Positions 27,374-39,000 of a DNA stretch of 64,000 bases are shown in pieces (position 1 is the stretch's first letter; the number at the start of each line of letters is the position of its first letter). The position numbers and the translations under genes are program-made. This DNA is from DATFVA01 sp963745945 (GTDB lineage Bacteria > Bacteroidota > Ignavibacteria > Ignavibacteriales > Ignavibacteriaceae): assembly GCA_963745945.1 (NCBI GenBank), contig CAVUZG010000004.1, positions 1,054,001-1,118,000 of the forward strand, written 5' to 3'. Under the pieces are notes generated by a model, which saw only the letters and a list, made by a program, of their open reading frames with translations, was not told the DNA's origin and ran no database searches.

Positions 27374-30254
27374 TTAATAATTTAACCTTACACCCAACCT
27401 TATTTGTCTGGGCGGGCCAAAATTTCCAGCATTATAATTCAATGTAGAATAAAGCTGTTTATACATATCAGCAAATTCTTGACCATATTGAGCTGCGATA
27501 CCGGAAACAGTTTGTGAACCCTGAGGACTGGATAACCATCCATCATCATATGCATCACCCGAAACAGGAAACACTCCTACAACATTTTGAGTATTTAATA
27601 CATTTATAACCCATACGTATATATTTGCATTCAATGGACCCAGTGAAACAGATTTATCTATTTTCATATCCAACTGGAAAGTCCACGGTGTAGATGATGA
27701 ATTGAGAGCTTCAGTAGGTACGCGACTATTTCCAAAACTATCTTCAGTATACCTGGTATAATTAAAACCGCTTGTAAATCTGAACAGAGCATTTATTCCA
27801 AAGTTAGAGAGAATCTGGCTTCCCAATACACTCGGTCCATCATTGTCAGCAAATCTGTAATCTATATTTAATGCACCAGTATGTGCCTGGTTAAAATCCA
27901 ACGGTGCTATTTGCTGTGGAAAATATGGAGTAGCTGTTGGTGATTGCCAAATCTGTCTAAAACTTGAAGAAGGATTTGATCCTGTTCCCCGGGCATCAGA
28001 GTAAGTATAATCTAAAGATGCAGCAATTCTTTCAACTCTTCTTAAATCAAATTTGAACTCTATACCTTTTACCGTTGAAAAATCACCATTTACGAATGCA
28101 TAATATTGTCTGTGGTTTGCACCCGGATCAGCATAAATGCTTCTTTCCTGAATCTGATCTTTGATATCTTTATAAAACCCGGTAACGTCAAATGCAAAGA
28201 CATCACCTAATTGTTGTTTGAAACCGATTTCATACTGAGTACTGCGCTCGGGCTTTAATCCAAAACCAACAGGCTGCTGGATTGCGAATCCTCCCTGAAT
28301 ATTATCGGCTACAACATTATATCCTTCATATATATCTCTTAACTGAGACTGCTGAATAAATTTACCATACTGAGCGTGAAATACTGTTTTATCAGTAACA
28401 GGGAAAGAAAAACCTAAACGAGGACTTACCTGTGTAAATGGGGTTAGATCCACAAGATCATTAGGATCGATTAAATTATTTACAAAGTGAATGTTGTGAG
28501 GATCTTTAAAAGCTTTACTATCAGTATCAATATAATCTAGTCTTAAACCGAAGTTAACAACGAGATCACTGAACTCCATTTTATCCTGGATATAATATGC
28601 TGCAAAAACCGGATGCTTTGCACCATTAATTCCGGCATCAGATACATTACCGATTTCATCATAACCGTAATTATCAAGCCTGTCATAGAAATCATATCCG
28701 GATCCCTGGGGTAAAGCTCTTCTAAAGTTTGCAACGGATACCGGTGATGGTAGTGAATATCTTCTGATTGTATAATAGTTAAAGTCTGCACCTGTTTTCA
28801 ATTCGTGATGCTGACCTATCTGATACAGAAGACTGGCTTTTCCTCCCATACTATTTGTTCTTTGTTTTCTATAAAAATTATATGGGATCGTGCCATTTGT
28901 AAATGTAAAACCATACGCTTTTAATGTTGGTAGATACTGTCCGTCAGCCTGAAGGGTTGTTCCAACCTGTGAATTCAAAACGGAATCACCGTATGCTGTT
29001 ATATCATTCTGAAAAATAGGATCCATATCTACATAATAATCACCAAAGTAATTAAAAATCAGATCGTAGAATGCTCTATCATTCAACACCTGTGTAACTT
29101 TGATGCTTGAAGTGATAGTCTGCGCCTGATGCTGACCGGCTCTGGTAGAAGTAAAGAAGTTAGCAATTCCGGCACCATCTCTGCTGTCAGTTCTATGAAA
29201 ACTTCCATTCAGTTTGATGGTGAAGGGATTGAAATCAAAAGATAAATTTCCCTGGACCTGCACCTGTCTTGATGCCTGGTTTAATAAGTATCCGGCAGGA
29301 TAATTAATATTTAATTGTATCCGCACTTGTACCTAAAGCAGGGTCATAAATATTATTAAAATTAGCTCCCTGGTAAAACCCAACCGGTGTCCGGTTCCAG
29401 GTATAATCACCCGCAACAAAGAACCTTATATTTTTCACTGATGGAAAGATAGGGCCACTGCTGGTAAGAACATATTCACTATACCCATAGGAATATGTAT
29501 CAAGAAATTTACTGCCAACTTGAGAGAATTCATCTGATATTGCTTCCAGACCTAACGTATAATTTTCTCCACCAATTTTTGTTGTTGTTGAAATTATACC
29601 AGCATTAGCACCACCATATTCAGCAGGATAACCACCTGCCTGGAATTGAACCTCTTGTATTGCATTATTAATTGGCTGGGTCTGAGCCCCGCCGAATACA
29701 GGGTTATTAACTAACACACCATCTACATAATAAGCAACAGCATCCTGGCGTCCACCGCGAACATAAATTGTACCTCCCTGGTTAACCACACCAGTTTGTG
29801 TACTCACAACGGCGTTAACTCCTCTTATAGGTAGATTTTCAATATCGCCTGACGTTACAATATTAACTGAATTGGTCAGGTTTTTATTTATCAAAGGTTT
29901 TGGGGCAACAATTTCAACTATCCCCAGTTCATAGGTTTGATTAGGCATTTGAAAATCTGTTTCAGTAGTTACGTTAACTGAAACCGTAATATTTGTTTTG
30001 GTTACTTCTTTATACCCTATATATCTCGCTATCAGGGTATATGTATTGGGGGGAACATTTAGTATAATATATTCTCCGTCTACATTTGTTGCCGCACCAA
30101 GATTGGTTCCGCTAATTAAAATATTAGCTCCAATTAATGGATCCCCGGTTTCAACATCAGTAACCTTACCAACTATTTTGCCTGATTGCGCAAAAGAAGG
30201 AATTACAGTCAGCACAATCAATAGTAATAATAAAATAGTAAATTTTGATTTCAT
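27374..30254 (-). CDS. TonB-dependent receptor with CarboxypepD_reg-like domain, broken by one +1 frameshift
   Basis: This outer-membrane receptor for a large or scarce nutrient is reconstructed at 959 residues. It has a signal peptide (FTILLLLLIVLTVIPSFAQ) and the regulatory-like beta-sandwich (GKIVGKVTDVETGDPLIGAN). The plug domain shows NLPIRGVNAVVSTQTGVV, IYVRGGRQDAVAYYVDGV and GGYPAEYGGANAGIIS. A long barrel ends in a C-terminal aromatic (IRLGVRLNY). The frame breaks at TTT 29310-29312 and is repaired by removing one base (ADTININYPAGYLLNQ). No SusD partner is present, so a SusCD glycan system is unlikely. It stands between a DUF4397 lipoprotein and the T9SS cargo. Confidence 0.87.
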
Positions 30255-30279
30255 AACTCTTCATCTCCTTTTAAATTTC

Positions 30280-31053
30280 TCAATCCCTGGAACCAATTGG
30301 TGGTGGAACAACTTCCTTCAGGGTAAATTGCAAATTATTTGGATTTCCGTATAAATATAAATAATACCTGAAGTTGGCTGCCAGACTGTAAGGTCCTGTC
30401 ATTACCGTATCAGGAGGGGTTGCATCCGTAATGAAATAAAAAGTGTAATCACCGGGTGCTGCATTTCCAACAGAATATGTGCCTGTATATTTCAAGGGAA
30501 GCTCAGTTCCAGTATATTTGGAAGTATATGTAGTATCGGATCCTACAAACATTGCAGAAATATTATAGTTCAATGTTTTGAATGTATCCACATCGTTGGA
30601 AGCATGGACAAAATAAATATTCAAACTATCCGGAGCAGGTTTACTGCTTACATAAATTTCTCCCTCGCTGACTTGAAAATCACTTAGGGTATTCAAAAGT
30701 TCATCAGAAGAATAATCACCTGCAAAAACAATTGTAGATCTTTCCCATGTCGTTATTTCAATTGTTTTCTCATAAATTTTTTCTCCGGCACCATTAGTAA
30801 CCGAAAATTTTAGTTTACCTGCGTCAGTGTCAAAATAATCTGTAGTTTCTCCTTTAGCTAATGAAGAAGCTTTTTGATTACCATCAATTGTGACATTAAT
30901 AGCATCCACGTTATTAGTCATATTGGCTATTTTGATTACTGAATGAACAGATCCAACGGGTGCTATCGTCGGTTCATCTATACAGCTATAAAGTATGAAC
31001 CCCAGAGTTATCGGAAGCAGAAGCAACAACTTCCATTTATTTTTAAACCGCAT
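30280..31053 (-). CDS. DUF4397-containing lipoprotein
   Basis: This 257-residue protein has a lipoprotein signal (LLPITLGFILYSC, acylated Cys near 23). Its two similar Ig-like repeats match the DUF4397 pattern (SVIKIANMTNNVDAINVTID, FVHASNDVDTFKTLNYNISA). The repeat unit has conserved small residues and D/N-rich turns. The ligand is unknown. It is the first gene of the lipoprotein-receptor-cargo-PorV set, with a 25-bp gap to the receptor, so it may act at the same outer-membrane site. Confidence 0.87.
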   Translation of the reverse strand: MRFKNKWKLLLLLPITLGFILYSCIDEPTIAPVGSVHSVIKIANMTNNVDAINVTIDGNQKASSLAKGETTDYFDTDAGKLKFSVTNGAGEKIYEKTIEITTWERSTIVFAGDYSSDELLNTLSDFQVSEGEIYVSSKPAPDSLNIYFVHASNDVDTFKTLNYNISAMFVGSDTTYTSKYTGTELPLKYTGTYSVGNAAPGDYTFYFITDATPPDTVMTGPYSLAANFRYYLYLYGNPNNLQFTLKEVVPPPIGSRD

Positions 31054-31122
31054 CTTTCACCTCACACAAAGAATTTTTCGAAAGTTTTTTAATAAGACGT
31101 TTTTATCTTCTATCAAAAAAAT

Positions 31123-31150
31123 GGTAGCTGCCGATTGCCCGACAGCTACC
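31123..31150 (-). terminator. Rho-independent terminator after the T9SS propeller gene
   Basis: On the minus strand GGTAGCTG pairs with CAGCTACC around an inner CGG/CCG-like core, followed by ATTTTTTT. It lies 39 bp after the stop at 31189 and insulates the DUF4397 gene downstream. Confidence 0.85.
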
Positions 31151-31188
31151 TATTAATTCTGACTTATTACATATATTATATAAAATAA

Positions 31189-33003
31189 TTACTTAAGCAA
31201 CAACATTTTCTTGGATTGAGTAAAACTTCCCGCCTGGATCTTGTAAATGTATAATCCGGAAGCAAGGTTTGAAGCATTGAAATTAACTTCATAATTACCA
31301 GCTTCTTTTGTTGTGTTTACAAGAGTTGCTACTTCACGTCCTAACATATCATAAATTTTCAGAGATACATTATTTCTTTCAGGAATTGTATAACTGATTT
31401 TTGTTGTCGGGTTAAACGGATTTGGATAATTTTGAGCTAAGTTAAATGTATAATACATTTTTCACATCCTTAATACCATTTGGCGGAACCTGTGGAATTG
31501 TAACTGTTGTATTTACACCAACGAATTCAGCAGAAACTGCTACAGGATAATTTGGATCTGTTGTGTTAACTGTACTTCCAGGAATCGTATCAGCAGTAAC
31601 AACCATATGAACAGTGCACATAGAGTCATCAACAACTGCGTTATTCTGTGACATACTTATGTATCTCCAGTCTCTCATCGGAGATTCATCAGGAGTGAAT
31701 TTTACAGGAGCTGTCCATGTCTGACCACTATCAACAGAATAAGTAAACCATCCTGCATAATAGTTGTTTGCAGTTGCATTTGTATCACCATAGAACTGAT
31801 CGGTGTTTGCAGTAAAAGCTGCAAATAGTGCGTCAGTATTTAATGCACCTGTTGATCTTCCGATTGTAGGTCTGCAAATAGGAGTCATAACATCATTGTT
31901 TGATGCCCAGTTTGTGTAAAATGGAACTGTCGAAGAGTCAGCAATTACCATAGGAGTTCCACCATTTACATTAGGTGACCAGAAATAAATACTGGATGGA
32001 AATGACGGGAAATAACTTCCAGAAGGAACTGTTTTATCAACTTCGAATACTGCACATGGTTGACCACCTAACATTGTAAGATCACAACCACGAAGACAAC
32101 CTAAACTATCAACAGCGTCATATGTCCATACTTCAACGGGGGTAGACCATGTAACTGTACCATCAGTTGATTCACGATAATATAAATTTCCTGAACTTCG
32201 CATTTCCAAGATATAAATGTCCGATTGTTCCGCTTGCAGCATCATAAGCTAAAGAGTAAGTTTCTGCCTGATCACCATCATAAGCTACATAACCAGAAAA
32301 ATTGCAGCTAACATCACCGGTATTAACATATGCGTTATCTAATGCACCAGCATTTACTGAAGAAGCAAATACATAATCGTTTGCGCCTAAACCAAGAACT
32401 CTTGGCCAAATCGGATCACCGTCTGCAACTGAACCCGGGTCGCAAAGATCAAATGTACCTGAACCAGGTGATTGATCGATAAATATCTGTGTTCTTGTAG
32501 GTACACCACCGGCTGGATTGTGGTTAGCAACTAATTTCAGTTCCATCATCAAATCCGTTAATTGATGGATAACCACTTTTTTCTCCGGTACTGGGAAGGT
32601 TTGCAATTGAGAACCAGGAAAGACCACCATCAAAACTATAAAAATAAGTACAGGTTCTGTCACTCCAGCCAGTTGTCTGTTGTGAATTCATATAAATTGC
32701 ATGAAGATTATCAGGATTAGAAGGATCCTGCCAGATTTCATCCGGGGTACCGTTTGATTGAAGATCATAACCTGAAAGAAGTCCTGTTCCACTAAAATCA
32801 AAGGTTAACCCACCTCTAACAACATCGGGGTAATAAGTTTTCTGTACTTTAAAAGTAGGATTACCTGAAACTTTAGAAACTTCATCCCCAGTGAATGTTA
32901 ATATTTTTGCAGATCTATTTATTGCAGCTTTATTTTGTGCCTGCACCAAGCCAAACGCTAACAGCGTAAAAGTGGCCAAAAGGATTGTAACATTTCGCAA
33001 CAT
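31189..33003 (-). CDS. T9SS-secreted Asp-box (BNR-like) protein, broken by three +1 frameshifts
   Basis: After a signal peptide (MLRNVTILLATFTLLAFGLV), the four frames share Asp-box motifs such as YSFDGGLSWFS, ESTDGTVTWSTP and YSVDSGQTWTAP, which suggest a sialidase-like beta-propeller. The last 85 residues form a textbook T9SS type A sorting domain (NYPNPFNPTTKISYTIPE, LKIYDMLGREVATLVN, GLYIYKIQAGSFTQSKKMLL). Removing one base at 32535-32537, 32197-32198 and 31458-31462 gives one 603-residue protein. No catalytic residues of a sialidase could be verified. Three breaks in one gene suggest sequencing error, though decay is possible. Confidence 0.82.
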
Positions 33004-33057
33004 TGTGCTCTCCTATTTGTTTATGAATTATTGAGTATTATTTAATTTTCCCTCTCA

Positions 33058-33115
33058 CAGTCAATATACTAATCAAAAGACCAGTCAAAATACTATTAAA
33101 CGTAATTTTTGTCAA
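33058..33115 (-). promoter_or_regulatory. Sigma70-like promoter with a 14-bp direct repeat
   Basis: On the minus strand TTGACA (33115-33110) is followed after 17 bp by TATTTT (33092-33087), a good promoter for the T9SS propeller gene 84 bp downstream. The sequence TAGTATTTTGACTG (33095-33082), over the -10 region, is repeated as TAGTATATTGACTG (33071-33058) 24 bp away, in the early transcript. The repeat suggests an operator, but no regulator is known. Confidence 0.45.
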
Positions 33116-33192
33116 GTTTTCAAAAGTTATAATCTCACTTGAAATTAACTTTATTTATAATTAAATGTCAATATAGTTTAAATCCACCTATC

Positions 33193-34778
33193 TTAAATAT
33201 TAACCAGCAATACATCCCATATACCTTCTATGGATAAAATCTGATTTATTATTCTTTTATTAATTGCTTCATCAAGGTTAATAATTGTCATTGCTTCACT
33301 GCCGTTATCTAACCGGCCAAGTGAGAGACCAGCTATATTAATATTTTCATCAGCCAGCACCTTTCCAACCGATGCTAACATACCGGGTTTATCCAGGTTT
33401 TTATAAAATAGCAAATGTCCCTTCAGGAATTAATTCTAATCTATAATCATCAATCATAACTATTCTGCTTTCCCTTTTTCCAAATATAGTTCCGGACACT
33501 GATCTTTTATTATTTTCACCTATGAATTCAATATTTAAAAGATTTTTGTAATTCCTGATTTTCATTTGACTTTATTTCATTAATAACAATTCCCTTTTCT
33601 TCAGCAAACATTTTAACATTTATAAAATTAACCGGCTCATCAATTTTTGTTGAAAGAAATCCTTTAAGAACCGCATTATCTAAAATTTCTGAGTAAGTAT
33701 GCAGGTAAGAACCACTGAGGTTAATATTTAAATTTTTTAAATGATCCGGGTTTAACTGTGCAACCAGTTTTCCCATTTTTTCAGCGAGTTCGATGAATGG
33801 TTTTAATTCCTCATTTTGAAGACCTTCAATAGAGGAGGCATTCAATGTTCCCCTTACTGATTTATTATTTAATAAATCCACAATTTGTTCTGCAATTTGA
33901 ATTGCAACTTTTTCCTGCGCCTCATCTGTCGAAGCCCCGAGATGAGGTGTTGTTAATATTTTGGGATGATTAATAAGTTCTCCCGTTAAATCAGGTGGTT
34001 CATTAATATAAACGTCAAATGCGGCCGCCGATACCTTCCCACTGTTTAATGCCTGTACTAACGAAATTTCATCAACAATTCCACCACGAGCACAGTTAAT
34101 AATTTTAACTCCATCTTTACATTTTAATAATGTAGATTCGGAAATAAGATTTTCTGTATCTGAATTAAGGGGAACATGCACAGTAATAATATCTGATTCT
34201 TTAAATAAATTTTCTAAATCACTGTAACTCACACCAAGTTTGTTTGCAGATTCCTTTGAAATTACCGGATCGTAACCTATAACATTCATTCCGAAAGCCT
34301 TGGCTCTAATGGCAACTTCTTTTCCTACTTTTCCTAATCCAATTACTCCAAGCGTTTTCCCTTCTAACTCGGAACCCTTAAATTTTTTTCTATCCCATTT
34401 ACCTTCTCTTAATGATTGATTAGCCTGTGCAACATTCCGGCACATTCCAAGCATAAGAGCCATTGTATGTTCAGCGGTTGATATCGTATTGCCTCCCGGA
34501 GTATTCATTACGATAATACCTTTCCTTGTAGCACTATCTAAATCAATATTATCAACACCTGTACCAGCTCTGCCAATAACTACCATATTGTCCATCAGTG
34601 ATATGAGATCAGAAGTTACCTGAGTTTCACTTCTGACGATTAAGGCATTATAATCTTTAATAATTGATTTTATTTTTTCGGAAGGCATTCCGGCTTCAAA
34701 TGTTACTTCAAAGCCGGCTGATTCAAGAATTGTTTTACATTTTTTATCTACCGCATCGGTAACTAAAATTTTATACAT
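33193..34778 (-). CDS. serA: D-3-phosphoglycerate dehydrogenase (long form), broken by two +1 frameshifts
   Basis: The first 416 codons contain IGRAGTGVDNID near residue 76, the NAD motif GLGKVGKEVA near 147, NCARGGIVDE (Arg) near 232, a Glu in INEPP and the His in TPHLGAST. The ACT domain (LFYKNLDKPGMLASVGKVL) is in a third frame ending at 33193. Removing one G at 33554-33555 and one at 33419-33421 joins them through RSVSGTIFGKRESRIVMIDD, giving 527 residues. That is the standard length for PGDH with an intervening domain and a C-terminal ACT domain. This is probably the main serine-pathway enzyme, with the shorter homologue at 4.7 kb as paralogue. Confidence 0.9.
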
Positions 34779-34810
34779 ATACTCCGATGGGAAATGGTGA
34801 AATATTTGTT

Positions 34811-35134
34811 TTATGCAATTGCTGTATTCAATCTCTGAACAATCTGAGCTTTTGGAACTGCACCAATTATTGTATCCTTAAGTTTGCCATCTTTAAAGAT
34901 TAAAATAGTTGGAATACTTCGTACACCAAATTTGATTGCTGTTTGCTGATTATTATCAACATCAAGTTTTCCGATTTTTGCTTTGCCCTCGTATTCATCA
35001 ACGAGTTCTTCAACAATCGGAGCAATCATTTTACAGGGACCGCACCAAGTTGCCCAAAAATCAATCAACACAGGTTTTTCTGATTTTGTTACTTCCTCAT
35101 CGAAGTTGTCATCTGTTATAGTTATTGTTTTCAT
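34811..35134 (-). CDS. trxA: Thioredoxin
   Basis: This 107-residue cytoplasmic thioredoxin has the redox site WATWCGPCKM near residue 30 and the cis-Pro in SIPT near 75. Length and the absence of a signal peptide fit the standard electron donor for reductases. It is 32 bp upstream of serA on the same strand and may be cotranscribed with it. Confidence 0.97.
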   Translation of the reverse strand: MKTITITDDNFDEEVTKSEKPVLIDFWATWCGPCKMIAPIVEELVDEYEGKAKIGKLDVDNNQQTAIKFGVRSIPTILIFKDGKLKDTIIGAVPKAQIVQRLNTAIA

Positions 35135-35167
35135 ATATTTTATCCTCTGATTTAAAAAACTAAATTA

Positions 35168-35989
35168 TTATGCCTGCCCCTGACCAACATAACTAACACT
35201 ATCTTCACCCCCATCTGCATGAATTATTCCTCCTGAAATCCATTCACCACCGTCACGGCAGAGAACTGAAATAACCTTTGCAATATCTTCAGGTTTAGTT
35301 AACCGGTTCCGGGGATTTTTTCTTCTTGCAACTTCAATCATAGGAATATTTCCCGGAATTTTCCTTAAAGCTGGTGTATCAGTAACTCCGGCCATTATTG
35401 AATTCACAGCAATTTCCATTTCTCCGAGTTCTGTGGAAAGCTGTCTTACGTGTGATTCAAGTGCAGCCTTGGCAGCCGATACAGCCCCATAAAATGGTAT
35501 AACGGCTTTACTCCCGGAACTTGTCATTGCAAAAATTCTGCCTTTACGTACAAACAGGTTTGCCATTACTAATTCCTGAACCCAATAGACAAGTGAATGA
35601 GCCATTACATCAAGAGTCATTTCCATTTGAGGTTTTGTAAGTGGCTGTTCTTCATTCTTTTTTATAAAAGGTTTAAGTGTTCCAAAAGCCAGTGAATGAA
35701 GTAACACTTTAATGATGGGTTTTCCGTTTGATTTATTTTTTATCTCAGCTATAATTTCATTTCTTTTTTCGGCATCAGCTGCATTAGCGTTAAAAAAAAC
35801 TGCTTCAGATCCGCTGGATTTTATTTTACTTATAATCCTTTCAACGTTGTGCATTGTTGCCTGCCTGTCCAGATGTACACCGAAAATATTGTAACCATCT
35901 TCAGCAAGTTTAATTGAAACTGCTTCACCAAAACCTGAAGAAGCCCCAAGTATAACTGCCCAGAGTTTACCATTTTCACTATCTGCCAT
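35168..35989 (-). CDS. FabL-like enoyl-ACP reductase (SDR family)
   Basis: This 273-residue short-chain dehydrogenase has the cofactor motif GASSGFGEAV near residue 15. Its Tyr and Lys are spaced as Y-x6-K (YGAVSAAK near 168), as in enoyl-ACP reductases rather than Y-x3-K ketoreductases. LLHSLAFGTLKPF near 96 and the end IIHADGG fit the FabI/FabL fold. Together these favour the last reductive step of fatty-acid elongation. Another SDR activity is possible. It sits upstream of trxA with 33 bp between. Confidence 0.75.
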   Translation of the reverse strand: MADSENGKLWAVILGASSGFGEAVSIKLAEDGYNIFGVHLDRQATMHNVERIISKIKSSGSEAVFFNANAADAEKRNEIIAEIKNKSNGKPIIKVLLHSLAFGTLKPFIKKNEEQPLTKPQMEMTLDVMAHSLVYWVQELVMANLFVRKGRIFAMTSSGSKAVIPFYGAVSAAKAALESHVRQLSTELGEMEIAVNSIMAGVTDTPALRKIPGNIPMIEVARRKNPRNRLTKPEDIAKVISVLCRDGGEWISGGIIHADGGEDSVSYVGQGQA

Positions 35990-36099
35990 ACTACTTCAAT
36001 ACCTTATCATGTTAATTAAAAACGGAATTTTAATAATACAAAAATGCAATAAGTTATACAATTAAGAATTATTCTGATCAACCGTTAAAATCAGAACAT

Positions 36100-39000
36100 T
36101 TATTTTTTGCATACAAGAAGAAGTGAATCTTCACCCAGGCAGTTATTTACATCTAAAATAAACTGATCGGTTAAATTAATCCTATTTTTTGGTAACGTGA
36201 ATCTTGAAGGTTTTGATCCGTTATTTACCAAATCGATATATAAAGGAATGTTTCCTTCATTAGTTTCCAATAGAGTTTTTAACTCTGAAATTTTTGCCAG
36301 CGGGTGACGTTTCTTATCTATATTTATCTTTATACTTTCAGTTAATTCCTTTTTTGTCTCCTGGAGTGGTATAACTTTATCAATATGAAGTTTTATTGCA
36401 TCCCCACTGCTTTCAGGTTTCCCGATTATTAACACACATTCTTCCTCTTTAATATATTGCCCATAATTTTCAAATACTTTGGAAAACATTAAACATTCAC
36501 AAGAACCTGAAAAATCATCAAGTTTGAAGAATGCCATCTTCCTGTTGGATTTATCAATTTTCGTTTTTAATTCAGTAATTACACCACATGCCCGTACAAC
36601 GTCTGTATCCTGTAATTTTTCAGTATCCCCTAATTGAATCGATGAAAATGATTTATACTCAATTTCAAATTTTCTGAGTGGATGATCGGTCACATAAAAT
36701 CCAAGCACTTCCCTTTCTTTTGCCAGTCTCTCACGCTGAGTCCATTGTGGTAGATTCGGAAGCTCCGGTTCAACCGGTTTAACCAGTTCTTCCATTCCTC
36801 CGAACAGGCTATTCTCACTAGTAAGAGTAGAATTACGAAATTTATTTCCATAATCCAGTGCAGCTTCTATAGCTACAAGTTGTTTTGAACGAATATTATT
36901 GATTGAATCAAAAGCACCGGCAAGAACCAACCCTTCCAACGCACGTTTACTAACGATATGAGTATCTACACTTGCGCAAAAATCAAAAATACTCTTAAAG
37001 TTTCTCTCTAACTTTTCTTTTGTTATAATTATTTCTTCTACAGCAGTTTTACCTACATTTTTTATTGCAGACATTCCGAAACGAATTTTCCCATCCTGAA
37101 CGTCAAATGAAACGGAAGGATTATTAACATCGGGTGGAAGCACTTCTATTTTAAGTTTTCTGCAATCTTCAAGGAACAATGCAACTTTATCCGAATTTCC
37201 GAATTCATTGGTCAGGTTTGCCGCAAGGAATTCTGCAGTGTAATGAGCTTTTAAATATGCTGTCTGGTATGCAACAAAACTATAAGCTACAGCATGACTC
37301 TTATTGAATCCGTAATTAGCAAACTTATCAATTGCGTCAAATATTTCCTCTGCAGTTTTCTTTGCAATTCCATTCTTAATTGCTCCGGCAGTAAATTTTT
37401 CTTTCTGCTGCTTCATTGCAGCAAGATCTTTTTTACCCATTGCCCTCCGAAGAATATCAGCTTCGGCTAAACTCATTCCTCCAACTTTATTTGCAATCTG
37501 AATTACCTGTTCCTGGTAAACAATAATCCCGTATGTTTCATTCAGAATTGTCTCTAGAATTTTATGCTGATAAACAACTTCCTTCAAACCAAATTTTCGA
37601 TCAATAAAATCATCAATAAATTCCATTGGACCGGGACGATAAAGTGCATTCATTGCAGCAAGGTCACTTAAACTGGTAGGTTTCAACTTTTTAAGATATT
37701 CACGCATCGGGGCAGATTCAAACTGGAAGATGCCGGTTGTTTGTCCCTTAGAAAATAACTGCAAAGTTTTCTCATCATTTAAAGGAATATTATCGATATC
37801 AATTTCAATGTTATGATTTTTTTTAATTAGTGATAATGTATCGCGAATAATTGTTAAAGTTCGCAAACCAAGGAAGTCCATCTTAAGCAATCCCCAGCTT
37901 TCAATTTCCTTCATATTGAATTGTGTTACAATATCTGTCTGAGAAACAGCATTTGCGAGAGGAACGTAATTGCTGACATCTTCGGGAGTAATAACAACTC
38001 CCGCTGCATGCTTTGAAGCATTACGGTTCATGCCTTCAAGTACTTTAGCATATTTAATAAGGTTTTGAATTTCACTTTCTTTAGAATCTCTTACCCATTT
38101 CAGTTCCGGTACTTCAGCCAGTGCCTGGTCAATTGTAAATACTTTTCCAAATTTTGATGGAATAAACTTGGTTATTTTATTCACGGTAGGAATTGGAATT
38201 TTTAATACACGTGCTACATCCCTGATTACTGCTTTAGAAGATAGCCTGTTAAAAGTTATTATCTGGCTTACACAATTTGCTCCGTATTTTTCTCTGACGT
38301 AATCTATAATTTCACCGCGTTTATCATCAGCAAAATCCACATCAATATCAGGCATAGATTTACGCGCAGGATTTAAAAATCTCTCAAAAAGCAGATTATA
38401 TTCTAAAGGATTTATATTTGTTATTCCCAAAGTATATGCAACAAGACTTCCGGCAACACTTCCTCTGCCCGGTCCGACGGGAATATTCATATTCCTTGCG
38501 GCATTTATAAAATCCTGTACGATTAAAAAGTAACCTGCAAAACCCATTTGCTTTATTGTTTCTATCTCAAAATCAAATCGTTCCTGAACTTCGGGAGAAA
38601 TATTTTTCATCCTTTTTTGAAGACCTTCTTTTGCAAGAAATTCAAAATATTCCTCGGCATTTTTTGCAGGTACATCAACCGGAATTGGAAATTGCGGGTA
38701 ATGATGCCCTGTAAAATCCAGTTTCAAATCAATCTTTGAATCAATCTCAAGAGTATTTTCAACAGCCCCTTTATAATTTTTAAAGAGCTTAATCATTTCT
38801 TCCTGGGACTTGAAATAAACCTGGTCTGTTCCATATCTAAGCTGCCTGTAATCAGCACCATTTTTATCTGAAAGAAGAAGAAGAATGTTATGTGCGAAAG
38901 CATGATCTTTTTCTATATAATGACAATCATTTGTTGCAACCAGTTTAATTCCGAGTTCTTTGGAAAGTTTCGGCATACCCGCAAGCACAGGTTTTTCCAC

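Noticed and set aside
33400..33560. Programmed frameshifting in serA
   Set aside because: Two independent +1 shifts are needed with no slippery sequence or stimulatory structure, and many other genes show the same type of break.
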